Notes: generated by a model from the sequence alone, not told the origin. A stretch of 64,000 bases of DNA from Tulasnella sp. 424 (GCA_019633425.1 WSUB01000088.1:1-64000), one strand, 5' to 3'. Counted from the stretch's first letter, positions 32,807 to 44,566 are shown. A program made the numbers and translations.

Positions 32807-33706
32807 ATGGCAGTTTCGAACCAAGCGGGCGCCTCTAGCCATGAGGACTCCAAGTCTTCAAGTCTAGAGGACGGATTCCGTGCTTTGCTTCGCATATTTC
32901 GGCTAGTAACACTGGGGTATCAAGAGACTCGAGTTTGGGCAGAGAGGTGGGTAGCGCTCATCGCAGTCCCCTTATCTACGCACGCTGACGCAGTTCAGAA
33001 CCTCGCAGATATGTCGACTGCACGGAGCATGATTGGGAAGCGTTTGCATCCGTTCTTCACGGCAAAACAGATTGCATGGTCTTCACGGTGAGTACCGGTA
33101 CTTTTCGGAAAAGTATCAAATTGTTGCCTAACCGCGAACCCTTGATAGTCTGGTTTGCTCCTCGCGTCCGTCGTCGGGGCCTCACTCAAAAACATGGGAC
33201 TGATGGAATTTTTCCCTTAGAGCCAACGTCAACCTCCTAGGCACCGGTCAACTCTCAGAGCCTACTTGGACTTTGGGATTGGCAAGCGTGTGCTGTAGCC
33301 TCATGTCGATCGTCTGGGGTCTTCTGTGCATGTGGGTCATCCGACCTCCAACAAATCTCAGGGTATCGTACATAGGCTATCTAAACCTGCACAGACAACA
33401 CTTTTCTGACAAATAATCTAATCGTAGGAGTTAACCCTGTCGAGACGTCGCTTCGGGTTCCAAGTTATGCTCTCCGCTCCGTCGGCTTTCTGCGGCGCGT
33501 CAACAGTCTTTTTCTTTGTCGCAATCGGCACGTGGGTCTTGCTCGACGTGAAAAGGGGAGCAGCAGGGTTCGTGCCGGTTCTCGTAATGATCGCAACGTT
33601 GGTCTTCAACGGGCTGGCATGCTTTTGGCTGGGCGGTGTTGACTGGAACAGTATCCCAGCGACGATTGCTAGCGGACCACGCTATTACACCGAGCTGGAG
33701 GAATGA
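32807..33706 (+). CDS. Four-helix membrane protein, micro-exon family M6
   Basis: Exons 32807-32946, 33009-33087, 33149-33165, 33221-33362 and 33428-33706 give 218 residues. Order and phases match M1: LLRIFRLVTLGYQ, a mostly charged second exon, a 17-base micro-exon (TCTGGTTTGCTCCTCGC, SGLLLA), a 142-base exon 4 (LASVCCSLMSIVWGLLCMWV) and a terminal exon with SAPSAFCGASTVFFFVAIGTWVLLD and VPVLVMIATLVFNGLACFWLGGVDWN. It is the only plus-strand member and diverges from M5. The micro-exon donor is the weak GTCCGT. Function unknown. Confidence 0.72.
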
Positions 33707-33947
33707 TAATACTTTTCAATTGTACAATCGACTGAACGGGGCGTCAGCTTCACCCTTAGTCTGTAAAATTACTGAAAACTCTCACCTCTAACAGAATCGC
33801 ATGTTTCCGGCGAGCTGACGTTAAAAGCAGATGCCTGGATTATACATTAGAAAAACAAGTGGCCCGCCCATGTTGCGCTAAAATTAACGCTGAGATGCCG
33901 GGTGGCACGTTGGCTTGGCAATCGGACCCTTTCGAGGTTCACAAGCC

Positions 33948-35832
33948 CTAAACCGACAACCCGCCATCAGTCCTCAATACCGATTTCGTGGTGAATGGTA
34001 AACGCACCTCATCCAACATCCTTGCTTTCAACTCCTCTAGCTCTCGCTTCAACCGACTCAACATTCGATCCTTCTCTCTCACATCCTCCATGGCAGTCAA
34101 CAACTCCCTAGCCAGACTATCCGAGCCTCGACGGGTTCGAGGTTTGACGGTATGCGTGGACGAGGGTGGTGAAGGTAAAGGATTGTTATAGAGATGACTA
34201 GGTGGAGTTTGAGGCCTGGTTGTTGACGGCGAAGGTCCGTGAATGGCGGGTTGGGCGGGGGAGACGTAAGGCGGTGGGATGTAAGGCGGTGGGATGCTGG
34301 GCACTTTGACGAGAGGATGAGTTGGTTGAACAGTTGAAGTTCCCTTGACTGTACGTGGAGTTTCTGAGCCAAGAGCTTGTCTCCTCAATTCTTCAATCTC
34401 TGCAAAAAGGCGGGCTTCGTTGGTGGACTTTTGTTGCCGCAGGGCGCGTAGCTCCGACGTGAGGTCGTGCTCGACTTGACGCAACCTTGCAAGACAGTAA
34501 ACATCCTTCGTTGGGTTCTTAAAGGAAGTGAGCGAGCCTACCGGAGACATTCATCCTCGATGAGTAAGACTTGATCAAATTCTACCGCTAGATGGTTTTC
34601 AGGTGAGATCTGTAGAGTGATACGTCAATAAGCCCCGCCGTCTCGATCCCCATGACCCTCTCACCTGGTCCAAATAAGCAAGTCTCATCCTCTCGGTTCC
34701 CAACTCCACCGCGTCGACCTCCGCCGACCGAATCTGATTGTCAAGGTCCGCAAGGACGCGTTGGTGTGGAAGCGAAACGTCTCCAGCCTGTGACCCCAAA
34801 ACATTGAAATGAGCCGGGTGAAATGGTTCGTTGGTGCGCATTTTGCCCAGCTGTAAAGGCATAGTAAGCATGCAGATATACATCCGACCGTCGTAGTAAA
34901 TTCCGACCTGCTGGCTCAGTCTCTTGACTTCAGCTTCAAGTTTGCGATTTTGTTTCGCGGCTTCCTCCAAGATTGAACGTGCTTGGGACTTGGTGATTGC
35001 AGGTACTTCGGGAGGCGTCGAGCCGTGCAGCGAGACAGAGTCGGGAGCAACGTGAGCTTCGAGCTCAGCGTCCCGTCGTGCTAGCTGGGCTTGGAGGACT
35101 GCAATCTGGCGGCAGATGTTAGCTTTGTCCCACCGAAGGCCCCCGTGTAAAAAAATAACCTACCCTTGTCGCAGCGTCATTTCTAGTTAGCTCGTGGGCT
35201 TCTTTCTCCTTTGCGAGCTCCTCCGCCAGGGCTTTAAAGAGAGTAGGCGAGAAGTGGTCGAGCGCTCCGGGACGCGACGTCAGTGGCGGTTCGATATTGT
35301 TTCCATCGTCTTGTTCCAACGGTTCAATGAATGCATTCACGGATATCCTGCTTCGTGAGAGAAATTCTACTCCATTGAGTTCATCGACTGTGGCGTGAAT
35401 CCAAACGCAAACGGAACGTCCAGCGATCAACATTCCGCGTTCGACAAAACGCCACCCCCCCGGACTTACCTTTGTCAACCAGTGCGGAAACAGCTTCCTT
35501 CATATCATCGTTCTCTTCCTCGACCAGCTTCAGCTGTTGTTGTAATCGCGTATTATGCCGCGTAAGCCGTGCATTAGCATCTTCGAGAGCCTGCAGTTCC
35601 GACGTCCGCTCATGTTGAAGGGTGTCCAAAGCGTCGAGTGTGGCTAAAAGGCGAGCCTGCAGGCGGGAAGCGCGGACTTGGTACGCAGAGATAATTGTCT
35701 GTGAATTGTCGAGCTGTCCGGTGGGAGCAGGCGGCGTGAGTGTCTGGGAGGGGCATCGCGTCGGTAAACAAGCGTCGGAAATACCTCGTCTTCCAGGGTC
35801 AAGTCGTTCGCTCGAACCGAATGCCGGGCCAT
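33948..35832 (-). CDS. Coiled-coil protein
   Basis: Exons 35785-35832, 35470-35698, 35164-35387, 34908-35105, 34665-34850, 34542-34609 and 33948-34485 join in phase to 496 residues. Heptad-rich helices cover about 17-92 (RLQARLLATLDALDTL, NARLTRHNTRLQQQLKLVEEEN), 150-235 and 285-360 (LRQVEHDLTSELRALRQQK), followed by a Pro-rich part (IPPPYIPPPYV) and a last coil (REKDRMLSRLKRELEELKARM). No enzymatic motif, signal peptide or membrane helix is visible. Such single-copy coiled-coil proteins often serve at the spindle pole, septum or in trafficking, but nothing here singles one out. Confidence 0.7.
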
Positions 35833-36903
35833 AATGATACAGTAGAAATATAAAGGAAATAATTTACAGATATAAACCCAAGACGATGTGTTTCAAAGCT
35901 CAGCAGTAGCGGACGCTGCAGATAGTGGGAGATGAAGAGGGAGGCGGCAGTTAAGATTGGAACGACCCGAGCCAAACACAGTCAAACGCCGCCGAGCCAC
36001 TCCTCAACAAGGAACAACCCGCTGCGGCGCTGCGAATCAATAACATCCCGTTTGGCTTCTCTCTTATGTGTTCTCACATCCTTCACGAGGGTCCTTCTTT
36101 TATTATCCTCGACCGGTGGTCCTAAAAACCTCTTCCTACCGCGTCAAATGGAGCTAAGGGGGCCTCTCAAACACCACTATCGTCGAATTGCATTTTGAAC
36201 AGCAAGCAAGCTCGCCTGTGTCTGAAGGGGGACTCAACCACGAAGATTTGCCCTTGAAAGTCATTTGGGGTGCATTGCTAAACTCCCTGTGAGGGAGGTT
36301 CATCAATCAACACGACCGAAAGTATCCGTTGTTACAGACTTTGAGTGGTCGGCTCGCCGGTCGTATATCATATTATGAGTTTAGGTCTTTAGGGGTGACG
36401 GGAGTGCGCAGGGGTGTGAATCCAATTTTGTCACGCATTCGCAGACTGCCGGACGATGGAATCCGACAAATAGTCGTGAATGCCCAGCGAGTTCCCCGAC
36501 AGCACAGATCTCCCTTCGAATCCCGAATTCGAACACGAACACGTCAGTGACGTCACAAGTGCCGCTCAGCTATAGCTGTCAGCTATCCCCGTCCAATCCC
36601 CGCGACCTCGCTGCATGCAGGCAGTGCTGTCACTTGTTCCTTTCTTTGCACCCGCCGTTCGTTCTCTCCGGCACTTGATTCACTGGCCCACCATATAATT
36701 CGATCATTGACATATCTTCTGCACGTTTTCCCAATCTCTGATCGCGACACTCGAGCCTCTTGAGTCTAACCACAATCAACACCGCGGCGAACTCGAAGAC
36801 GCCGTCCAGGCATCACACCAAGAATCTCCACAGAGGTAAGAATGCCACTCGATCAGAGTTTAAAATAACAGCTAAAACCCGGTCACTTCCCGCTAGTTTA
36901 ACG
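35833..36903. promoter_or_regulatory. Divergent promoter region, coiled-coil gene and F-box 1
   Basis: About 1.07 kb. The right part holds the promoter and non-coding first exon of F-box copy 1, with a TATAA at 36694-36698 and a 5' UTR intron from 36836 (GTAAG) to 36896 (CTAG), just before the ATG. Nothing coding is seen in the left part. Confidence 0.5.
36694..36698 (+). promoter_or_regulatory. TATA box, F-box copy 1
   Basis: TATAA within CCACCATATAATTCGATC, about 210 bases before the ATG. The same context (CCCACTATATAACTCGATC) occurs before copies 3 and 4 at similar distance. Confidence 0.55.
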
Positions 36904-38534
36904 ATGGCAACAACCCATCCTCCACTTCCATTGGAAATCCTCGCCTACATCCTTACATTCCTGCCACAACAGCACCTTCTCCCCGTCATATTGACCTGCC
37001 ACGCCCTCCGCAACCTATGCGAGTCTTTACTCTACCGTCACATCACCCTCTCAAACTGCCCCACTCGTTCTCTATACCTCTTTCGTACCCTTCTGGCCCG
37101 CGAGGAACTCTGCAAACACGTTATAACATTCCACCCAGCCGATGACATCCCGAACCCGAGACGTCTTGACACATTGTCGAGGGTGATTTTTGGGGGCGGT
37201 CGAAGCGGAGGACGAGTAACTTATTTCCGGCATATAGCACGAGTATTGGGAAGGCTATGCCTCGCTGAAAACATCTCCATCCCCACCTCAACAGCCCAAT
37301 TTTTCCACTCAATTGCCCCACCATCGCGTATAAAAAAGTTCCGGAGTCCAACCTATGGGGGTATTCGGGATCTCGCGGCTGTCCTCGACACTCTCCCAGA
37401 CGCAACCCATTTCGAGCTGCCGTTGGACTGGTTCCGTTCGCAAGAGGAGTTGCAGCTGCACGTTCAATCACATCATGTGCCGTGCCTTGAAGGACTTCTC
37501 TGCCCCATTCATGTAGCAACAGCCCTTGTTCCATTCCGACCCATCAAACAATTGTTCTTGGTATGGGGCTGGGGCCTATCCGAGTTCCCTGGAACGAGCA
37601 AAGCCGAGTTGATGGAGGTGATGGCGCAAGGCACCGAGGTGATCAAGTCCCTAGGCCTCCTCTTCGGGTGCAGAGCGAACATGCAATCCGAGATAACGCA
37701 TGTTTTCAGGGCGACTGCACAATTTCTTCCGGATGTCGAGGAGCTGACTGTATGGGTCAAGTTCTGGAAAGACAACTCACGTGGGCTGAAGCGGTCGTTG
37801 AGAGAAGTACGTTTTATGTGACCTATCCTCCCTCGCCTGGTACTACTTCTTCCGGTATTTACCTGCGTTCTCTTTAACAGCTATCTAAAAGCCTTTCATC
37901 TTTTCGGAACCTCCACACCCTCGACTTCAACGGGTCAACTGGATGGGGTGTACCATATTTCGATCATCGGCGCAATGCTATTTCTACCGTGTACACCCGG
38001 ATTCTCCAAACTTGGTCCGAACGTTGTCCGACTCTGGAGAAAGTCACCTTCCCAAACGGAATGGTTTGGATCAAGGAACCGGTGCTCGTTCATTCCAAGC
38101 GCTCGAAATGCTGGCCACAGTCGTTCCTTCGAACCAGTCTCCCCTCAGTCACACACCGACACATCGACACCATGCTACCAGGAGTGAACGACGCCTCAAG
38201 GGACTCCACACTCGAAAATACCCCGGCATCGGACACTGTTGCACCTCAGGGAGATGCCATGTCCGGTGGTACTTCAAACATCGAGCGCACCACCACAGCG
38301 AACCCAGCCTCACCTAACCTCGCCGCTCACACCGACCCAAGCCAAATCACGAGCCAGACTAACTACAGATGGCGATGTCTCAACCAGTATCGGCCCCGCT
38401 CCGACCGGGCCTCGCATTCGCCCCATTCTCTGACAAGGATACAAAGGTCGGAACTCGGTTGGGGTGAGCCCATGTTCAAGAGAGATTTGAGGGGAGGTTG
38501 GCCGGAGGGGCTTCCAGTGTGGATTCCCCCATAG
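36904..38534 (+). CDS. F-box protein, cluster copy 1
   Basis: Exons 36904-37806 and 37881-38534 give 518 residues. The F-box spans about 5-50 (PPLPLEILAYILTFLPQ..LYRHITLSN) and would bind Skp1. The first exon continues with LRR-like hydrophobic periodicity to DVEELTVWVKFW. Exon 2 starts LSKSLSSFRNL, carries the family signature YFDHRRNAIS and CPTLEKVTFPNGMVWIKE, a variable Ser/Thr/Pro-rich linker of about 100 residues, then YRWRCLNQY and a C-terminal block ending GWGEPMFKRDLRGGWPEGLP. The ATG was chosen because all paralogues start here, directly after a spliced 5' UTR intron; the open frame upstream is intron sequence. Confidence 0.85.
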
Positions 38535-39253
38535 GGAGGGATACCCCTCTAAGGGCTTGGCTCTGTCAAGGAGCACGGCCAACGCAGGGTCCGCTGCGTG
38601 ATGCGCCAGAGTTGAGGGATCGAGGTGTTAGGAGAGCAAGCTATCCTGTCAATCCTGCACCGATTTTGACAAGAAAGCAGCCAAGGTTACATACATGATG
38701 TATATATATGAAGGAAATTAAGCTAAAGAGGATAATAAACAAGCATACAAACCCTAGAAGGAGTTTAGATCTAAGTCACCGTTTATAGCGCGCTCGCAGA
38801 CCCCCGGACGATGAGACAGCACAGTATTTCGCTTATACCCAGTCGTGAGTCCCGAGTCGACCTAAGAAGCTCGGCAGCCATACCGAGATTTCTTTGTAAC
38901 CCCAGCACGTCCAGAGGATATCCAAACGCGGTTCAGACCATCCGTCAGCTAACCCCGTTTACTCCGTGTGACTTGTCCGATCGAAGGCAGTGCACCACTT
39001 GTTCCCCGCCGTTCGTTCTCTCCGACACTTGAGTCACTGGCCTACCGTATAATCCGATTCCCTCTCTTGGTTCATACGCATTTTTCCAATCTCTGATCGC
39101 CACACTTTAACCGCTCGAGTCTAACCACATCAACGCCACGACGAACTTGAAGGCGCAGTTCAAGCGCCACAGCAACGATGATTTCTAGACCACAGTGGTA
39201 AGGATGTCACTTAATAAGAGCTAAGAATAAAAGCTAACCCCGCTGGTTTAAGG
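38535..39253. other. Intergenic region, F-box 1/2
   Basis: About 720 bases. A degenerate version of the intergenic repeat seen after copies 2-4 is present (GCGCTCGCAGACC, CCAGTCGTGA). The right end holds a TATAA at 39047-39051 and a 5' UTR intron from 39198. Confidence 0.5.
39047..39051 (+). promoter_or_regulatory. TATA box, F-box copy 2
   Basis: TATAA in CTACCGTATAATCCGATTCC, about 207 bases before the ATG and in the position of the conserved TATA element of the sister genes. Confidence 0.5.
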
Positions 39254-40877
39254 ATGGGAACCACCCTTCCTCCGCTACCATGGGAAATCCTCGCCTACAT
39301 CCTCACATTCCTGCCACAGCGGTACCTTCTCCCCGTCATAGTGACCTGCCACGCCTTCCGTAATCTAGGCGAACCATTGCTTTACAGTCACATTTCGCTC
39401 TCAAACTGCCCCATACGTTCTCTTTATCTCTTTCGTACCCTTCTCGCTCGCGAGGAGCTATGCAAACACGTTCTAACATTTCACCCAGCCGATAATATCC
39501 CGGGGCCAAGGAACCACCTTGACACACTGCTGAGGGTGGTTTCTGGGGGGATCCGAAGCGGCGGTCGAGTAGATTGTTTGAGGCATACAGCGCAAGTCCT
39601 ACGGAGAATACGGCACGTGGAAAACATCTCCATCCCTGCGTCAACACCGGAAATTCTCTTCTCAATTGCTTCATCGTCGCGTATAAAGAAGTTTCGGAGT
39701 CCGATCAACTGGGTTGTTCGAGAACTCAGGCATTTCCTTGACGTTCTCTTAGACGTAACCCATCTTGAGCTGCCCTTCGATTGGTTCTGTTCCGAGGAGC
39801 AGGTGCAGATTCAACCACATCATGCGCGGTGTCTTGAAAGTCTTCTCTGCTCAACTTACATAGCAACAATCCTTGTTCCATCGCGACCTATCAAACAGCT
39901 GTTCTTAGTCTGGGAGTGGAGATCAACCGAGCTCCTTGGACTGAGTAACGTTGAATTGATGGAGGCAATGACGCAAAGTACCGAGGCGATCAAGTCGCTA
40001 GGCCTCCTCTTCGGGTACAGGGCGAACATTCAGACCGAAATAGCACACGTTTTCACCGCGACTGCAAAATTTCTTCCGGACGTTGAGGAGCTGACTATAT
40101 GGGTCAAATTTTGGAAGGACAATACACATGGGTTGAAGTGGTCGTTAAAAGAGGTATGTATTCTGTCTTCCCTTAGCCTGCTATTACTCCTTCCGTTATT
40201 GAGTCTTTACCTGCGTTCTACTTAAACAGCTCTCTGAAAGCCTTTCATCTTTCCGCAAGCTTTGCGCCCTCGATTTCAACGGTTCAACTGGATGGGGGGA
40301 ACCATATTTCGATCACCGGCGGAATGCGATCTCTACCGTGTATACGCGGATTCTTCAAAATTGGTCTGAACGTTGCCCGACGCTGAAGAAAGTCACATTT
40401 CCAAACGGAACGCTTTGGATCAAGGAACCGGTGCTCATTCGTTCCAAGTACTCCAAATACTGGCCGCTGTCGTTCCTTCGGACCACTTCCCCCTCGGTCC
40501 CCCGCCAAAGGATCAATGCTATGCTACAAGGAGTGGAAGACGCGCTAAGTGTGGACTTTATACCGGGAGATACCCTAGGATCGGATAGCATTTTCACTCA
40601 GGGAGATCTCTCGGGTCATCCTTCGAACATCGAGATCACAACCGCCGCGAACCTACCCTCACCTAAGCCTCCCGCCCATACCGACTTAAACCAGACTACA
40701 AGGACGGTTAGCTATAGATGGCGATGTCTCAACCAGTATCGTCCCCGTTCCGACAGGGCCCCGCAGAAGTCCCAGACAAGGATTCAAAGGTCGGAACTCG
40801 GTTGGGGTGAGCCTACGTTCAAAAGAGATTTGAAGGGAGGTTGGCCAGAGGGGCTTCCGACTGGGACTTCCAGGTAG
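39254..40877 (+). CDS. F-box protein, cluster copy 2
   Basis: Exons 39254-40153 and 40230-40877 give 515 residues with the same layout as copy 1: F-box (LPPLPWEILAYILTFLPQ), LRR-like body, exon 2 beginning LSESLSSFRKL, signature YFDHRRNAIS and TFPNGTLWIKE, variable linker, YRWRCLNQY, and the C-terminal block FKRDLKGGWPEGLPT. The acceptor of the 5' UTR intron seen in the sisters (CAG or TAG before TTTAAC) is GG here (39245-39246), but TTTAAG at 39247-39252 offers a new AG six bases on. The last 150 coding bases are nearly identical to copy 3. Confidence 0.85.
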
Positions 40878-41498
40878 GAAGGAACGTCATAAAAAGTGCA
40901 TCCTTACATTTCGATATCTGGACCTGGGAGGATAGTTTCATTCCTTCGTAGCATTAGCTTCATTGTCTGATGAGCCCGGGCGGCGGTGCCGAATGTCGAT
41001 TTTGCGAACAAAAGTAGTAAGAGCAACGTCATTACGATCATTTATAGCCATCCCTCTGATACATTAGGAGCGCATTTCCATGGGAGTTGCCTGTGTCTGA
41101 CTGTTCGTCGGGCATCTATGCAAATGGAGGTTAACCTCACGGAAATTGCGTCGCGTAGACCCACATCGAAAAATCGTGTCAGGACGAGAAATAGGTTGAT
41201 AAGTACCGAGAATTAACACACTTAAAGGAGATAAAGAGGACTTGGGTTCACTCCGAAGAGTAAGGGTGCGAATCCAAATTTATACCGCGCTCGCAGACCG
41301 CCGGACTACGCGGAAAGTAAGGGCGCAGATATATTATACTTATATCCAGTCGTGAATACCCAGTCGACCCAACGACCTCCGCAGCTAGACGTACACCTTT
41401 TTCATTCCGAACATGTTCAAGTGGCAATCGACAGCGGTTCGGATACTACGAGAGGCTAACCCCGTTTACTCCGTGCGGCATCTCCAGGCAGTGCATCA

Positions 41499-41757
41499 CA
41501 CAAGGGGAGGCCGGTAATGTCCGGAATCCGAACATGCGGCGGATGTGTGGGAAATGAGTGCCCATGTCCCGGGCATGTTTAAATTCGGGGAACCAACCGT
41601 GACGTAGTTTTCTCAGCTAAAATCAATCCGATTAGCTTAGTTTAGCAGAAAATGCTCGGGTCGTATTTTGGATTCGGAAACGGCCCGAACGTGGGTTGCT
41701 CGCTCTCACATATTGCCGCCGTGTTCGGAGCCGGAACATTTCCATTCTCCCTTTGTG
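41499..41757. mobile_element. CACTA-like MITE with TCA target duplication
   Basis: A 259-bp foldback element. It begins CACAAGGGGAGG and ends with CCCTTTGTG; the outer 40 bases of each end pair with about 80 percent identity, and inner parts pair too (GCGGCGGATGTGTGG against the complement of CACATATTGCCGCC, and TTTTCTCAGCTAAA against TTTAGCAGAAAA). TCA flanks both sides (41496-41498 and 41758-41760). The sister interval upstream of copy 4 lacks the element and reads CAGTGCAACACTTG, the expected empty site with one substitution. CACAA termini and a 3-bp duplication fit the CACTA/EnSpm superfamily. It is non-coding. Confidence 0.85.
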
Positions 41758-41819
41758 TCACTTGTTCCTTTCTGCCCTCCCCCTGTTTGTTCTCTCCGCG
41801 ACTTGACTCATTAGCCCAC

Positions 41820-41826
41820 TATATAA
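41820..41826 (+). promoter_or_regulatory. TATA box, F-box copy 3
   Basis: TATATAA in CCCACTATATAACTCGATCC, about 210 bases before the ATG, identical in copy 4. Confidence 0.65.
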
Positions 41827-42031
41827 CTCGATCCTCTTACCTGTCTTATACACGGCTTCCCAATCTCTGATTGAAACACTTGAGTCTCAATAGTCGAACC
41901 ACATCAACGCCGCGGCGACTCGACGACGGCGTCCAGGCAAGAATAGAGACTCTGATCCCAGTGGTAAGGATTTCCCTTGATCAGAATTAATAATCACGGC
42001 TAAACTCTGTTACTCTCCCGCCAGTTTAACG

Positions 42032-43661
42032 ATGACGACCACCCTTCCTCCACTTCCATGGGAAATCCTCGCCTACGTCCTCACATTCGTGCCGCAACGG
42101 CGCCTCCTCCCCGTCATATTGACCTGCCACGCCTTCCATAACTTAGGCGAGCCATTACTCTACCGTCACATCTCCCTTTCAAACTGCCCTATACGTTCTC
42201 TTTACCTCTTTCGTACCCTTCTGGCCCGCGAGGAACTATGCAAACACGTCCGAACGTTTCACCCCGCCGATGACATCCCGAAGCCGACGATGTATTTTGT
42301 CGCGCTCTCGAGAATGATTTTGGGGGGCGGCAAAAGGGGGATCCAAACAACCTATTTCGGCCATAGAGCGCAAGTGCTGGCGAGGCTATGCTCTGTCGAA
42401 AACATCTCCATTCCTACTTCAACAGTGCAATCTTTCGCCTCAATGGCTCCGGTGTCGCGTATAAAGAAGCTTCGAGATCCAAGCTTTGGGGGTATTCGAG
42501 AGCTCGCAGCTTTCCTCGATGTTCTCCCAGAGATAACTCATCTCGAACTACCGTCCACGTCGTTCCGTCCGCAAGAGGGGCTGCAGGTCCAACCACATCA
42601 TGCGCAGTACCTTGAGGGGCTTCTCTGTCCCACTTATGTTGCAGCGATCCTTGTTCCTTTCCGGCCAATCAAACAATTATTCTTGGCCTGGGACTGGAGC
42701 TCCGAGTTGATTGAAATGAGTACTTTTGACTTGATGGAGGCGATGGCGCAAAGCACCGAGGTGATCAAGTCATTAGGCCTCCTCTTCGGGTACAGAGCGA
42801 ACATGCAATCCGAGATAGCACACGTTTTCACGGCGGCTGCAAAATCTCTTCCGGATGTTGAGGAGTTGACTATATGGGTCAAGTTTTGGAAGCACAACTC
42901 GCCTTGCTTGAAGTCGTCTTTAAAGGAGGTATGTACGCTGTGCTCTGTCCTCCCTTAGCTTGGTACCAGCCTTCCGTTCTCAAGTATTTAACTGTGTTTT
43001 ACTTGAACAGCTCTCTACAAGCCTTCGATCCTTTCGCAAGCTCCGCACCCTGGACTTCAACGGCTCAACTGGGTATGGAGTCTCGTATTTTGATCACCGA
43101 CGGAGTGCTATTTCTGCTGTGTATATCCGGATTCTTCAAGATTGGTCCCAACGTTGCCCGACCCTGGAGAAAGTCACGTTTCCAAACGGAATGGTTTGGA
43201 TCAAGGAACCTGTGCTCACTCATTCTGAGCCTTCCAAATGCCAACCACCGTCACCCCCTCGAACCACTCTCCCCTCAGTCCCCAGCCAATACATCGATGC
43301 CATGCTACAAGGAGTGGAAGACGCACCAGGCGTGGACTCCTTACTCGAAAGCACCCCAGGATCGGATAGCAGTTTAACTCAGGAAGATCCCATGTTAAAC
43401 TGTACTTCAAACAGCGAGATCGCCTCCACCGCGAACCCACCCTCGCCTAACCGGGCCGCCCACACCGACCCAGGCCGAGCTACAAGCATGACTAGCTACA
43501 GATGGCGATGTCTCAACCAGTATCGTCCCCGTTCCGACAGGGCCCCGCAGAAGTCCCAGACAAGGATTCAAAGGTCGGAACTCGGTTGGGGTGAGCCTAT
43601 GTTCAAAAGAGATCTGAAGGGAGGTTGGCCAGAGGGGCTTCCGACCGGGACTTCCAGGTAG
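42032..43661 (+). CDS. F-box protein, cluster copy 3
   Basis: Exons 42032-42928 and 43011-43661 give 515 residues. F-box at about 5-50 (LPPLPWEILAYVLTFVPQRRLLPVIL), LRR-like body with VENISIPTS and LDVLPEITHLELP, GTATGT donor after SSLKE, exon 2 LSTSLRSFRKLRTLDF, signature YFDHRRSAIS and CPTLEKVTFPNGMVWIKE, linker, YRWRCLNQYRPRSDRA and FKRDLKGGWPEGLPT. Closest relative over most of the gene is copy 4, but its 3' end is nearly identical to copy 2, which points to gene conversion. Confidence 0.85.
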
Positions 43662-44566
43662 AAAGGGACGTCATACAGCGAATTCCCACATTTGATATTT
43701 GGACCGGAGGGGATAGTCCATTCTTTCGTATCACTAGTTTCATTGTCTGATGAGCCCGGGCGGCTGTGCCGAATGTCGATTTCGCGAACAAACTGCCTTA
43801 TTCCACCTTGCTAGTAGCAAGAGCGGCGTCGTTACGATCATGTATAGCCATCCCTCTGATACATTAGTAGTGAACCTCCATGGGAGTTGCCTGTCTGTGA
43901 CTGTTCGTCCGGCACCTATGCAAATGGAGGTTAACCTCACGGAAATTGCGTCGCGTAGACCACATCGAGAATCGTGTCAGGGCGAGAAATAGGTTGATAA
44001 GTACCGAGAACTAACACACTTAAAGGAGATAAGAGGCCTTGGGTTTACTCCGAAGAGTAAGGGTGCGAATCCAAATTTATACCGCGTTCGCAGACCGCCG
44101 GACCACGCGGAAAGCAAGGGCGCAGATATATTACACTTATATCCAGTCGTGAATACCCAGTCGACCCAACAAGTTCCGCAGCTACACATACACCTTTTTC
44201 ATCCCGAACATGTTCAAGAGGCAATCGACAGCGGTTCGGATACTACAATAGGCTAACCCCGTTTACTCCGTGCGGCATCTCCACCGGGCAGTGCAACACT
44301 TGTTCCTTTCTGCCCTCCCTTTGTTCTCTCCGCGACTTGACTCATTAGCCCACTATATAACTCGATCCTCTTACCTGTCTTATACACGGCTTCCCAATCT
44401 CTGATTGAAACACTTGAGTCTCAATAGTCGAACCACATCAACGCCGCGGCGACTCGACGACGGCGTCCAGGCAAGAATAGAGGCTCTGATCCCCAGCGGT
44501 AAGGATTTCCCTCGATCAGAATTAATAATCACGGCTTAATTCCGTTACTCTCCCGCCAGTTTAACG
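43662..44566. other. Intergenic region, F-box 3/4
   Basis: About 900 bases, a near-copy of the interval 2/3 without the MITE. It holds a TATATAA at 44354-44360 and a 5' UTR intron 44499-44559 before copy 4. Confidence 0.7.
44354..44360 (+). promoter_or_regulatory. TATA box, F-box copy 4
   Basis: TATATAA in CCCACTATATAACTCGATCC, about 210 bases before the ATG. Confidence 0.65.

Larger units (their letters stand above)
40878..42031. other. Intergenic region, F-box 2/3, with MITE
   Basis: About 1.15 kb. Its left half (40930-41495) closely matches the interval after copy 3 (43690-44290), and its right part (41761-42031) matches 44295-44566. Between the matching parts sits the 259-bp inverted-repeat element listed separately. 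TATA at 41820 and a 5' UTR intron 41964-42024 precede copy 3. Confidence 0.75.

Noticed and set aside
36760..36903. N-terminal extension of F-box copy 1
   Set aside because: The extension covers the 5' UTR intron (GTAAG..CTAG) that is conserved in the sister genes; the ATG at 36904 is shared by all copies.
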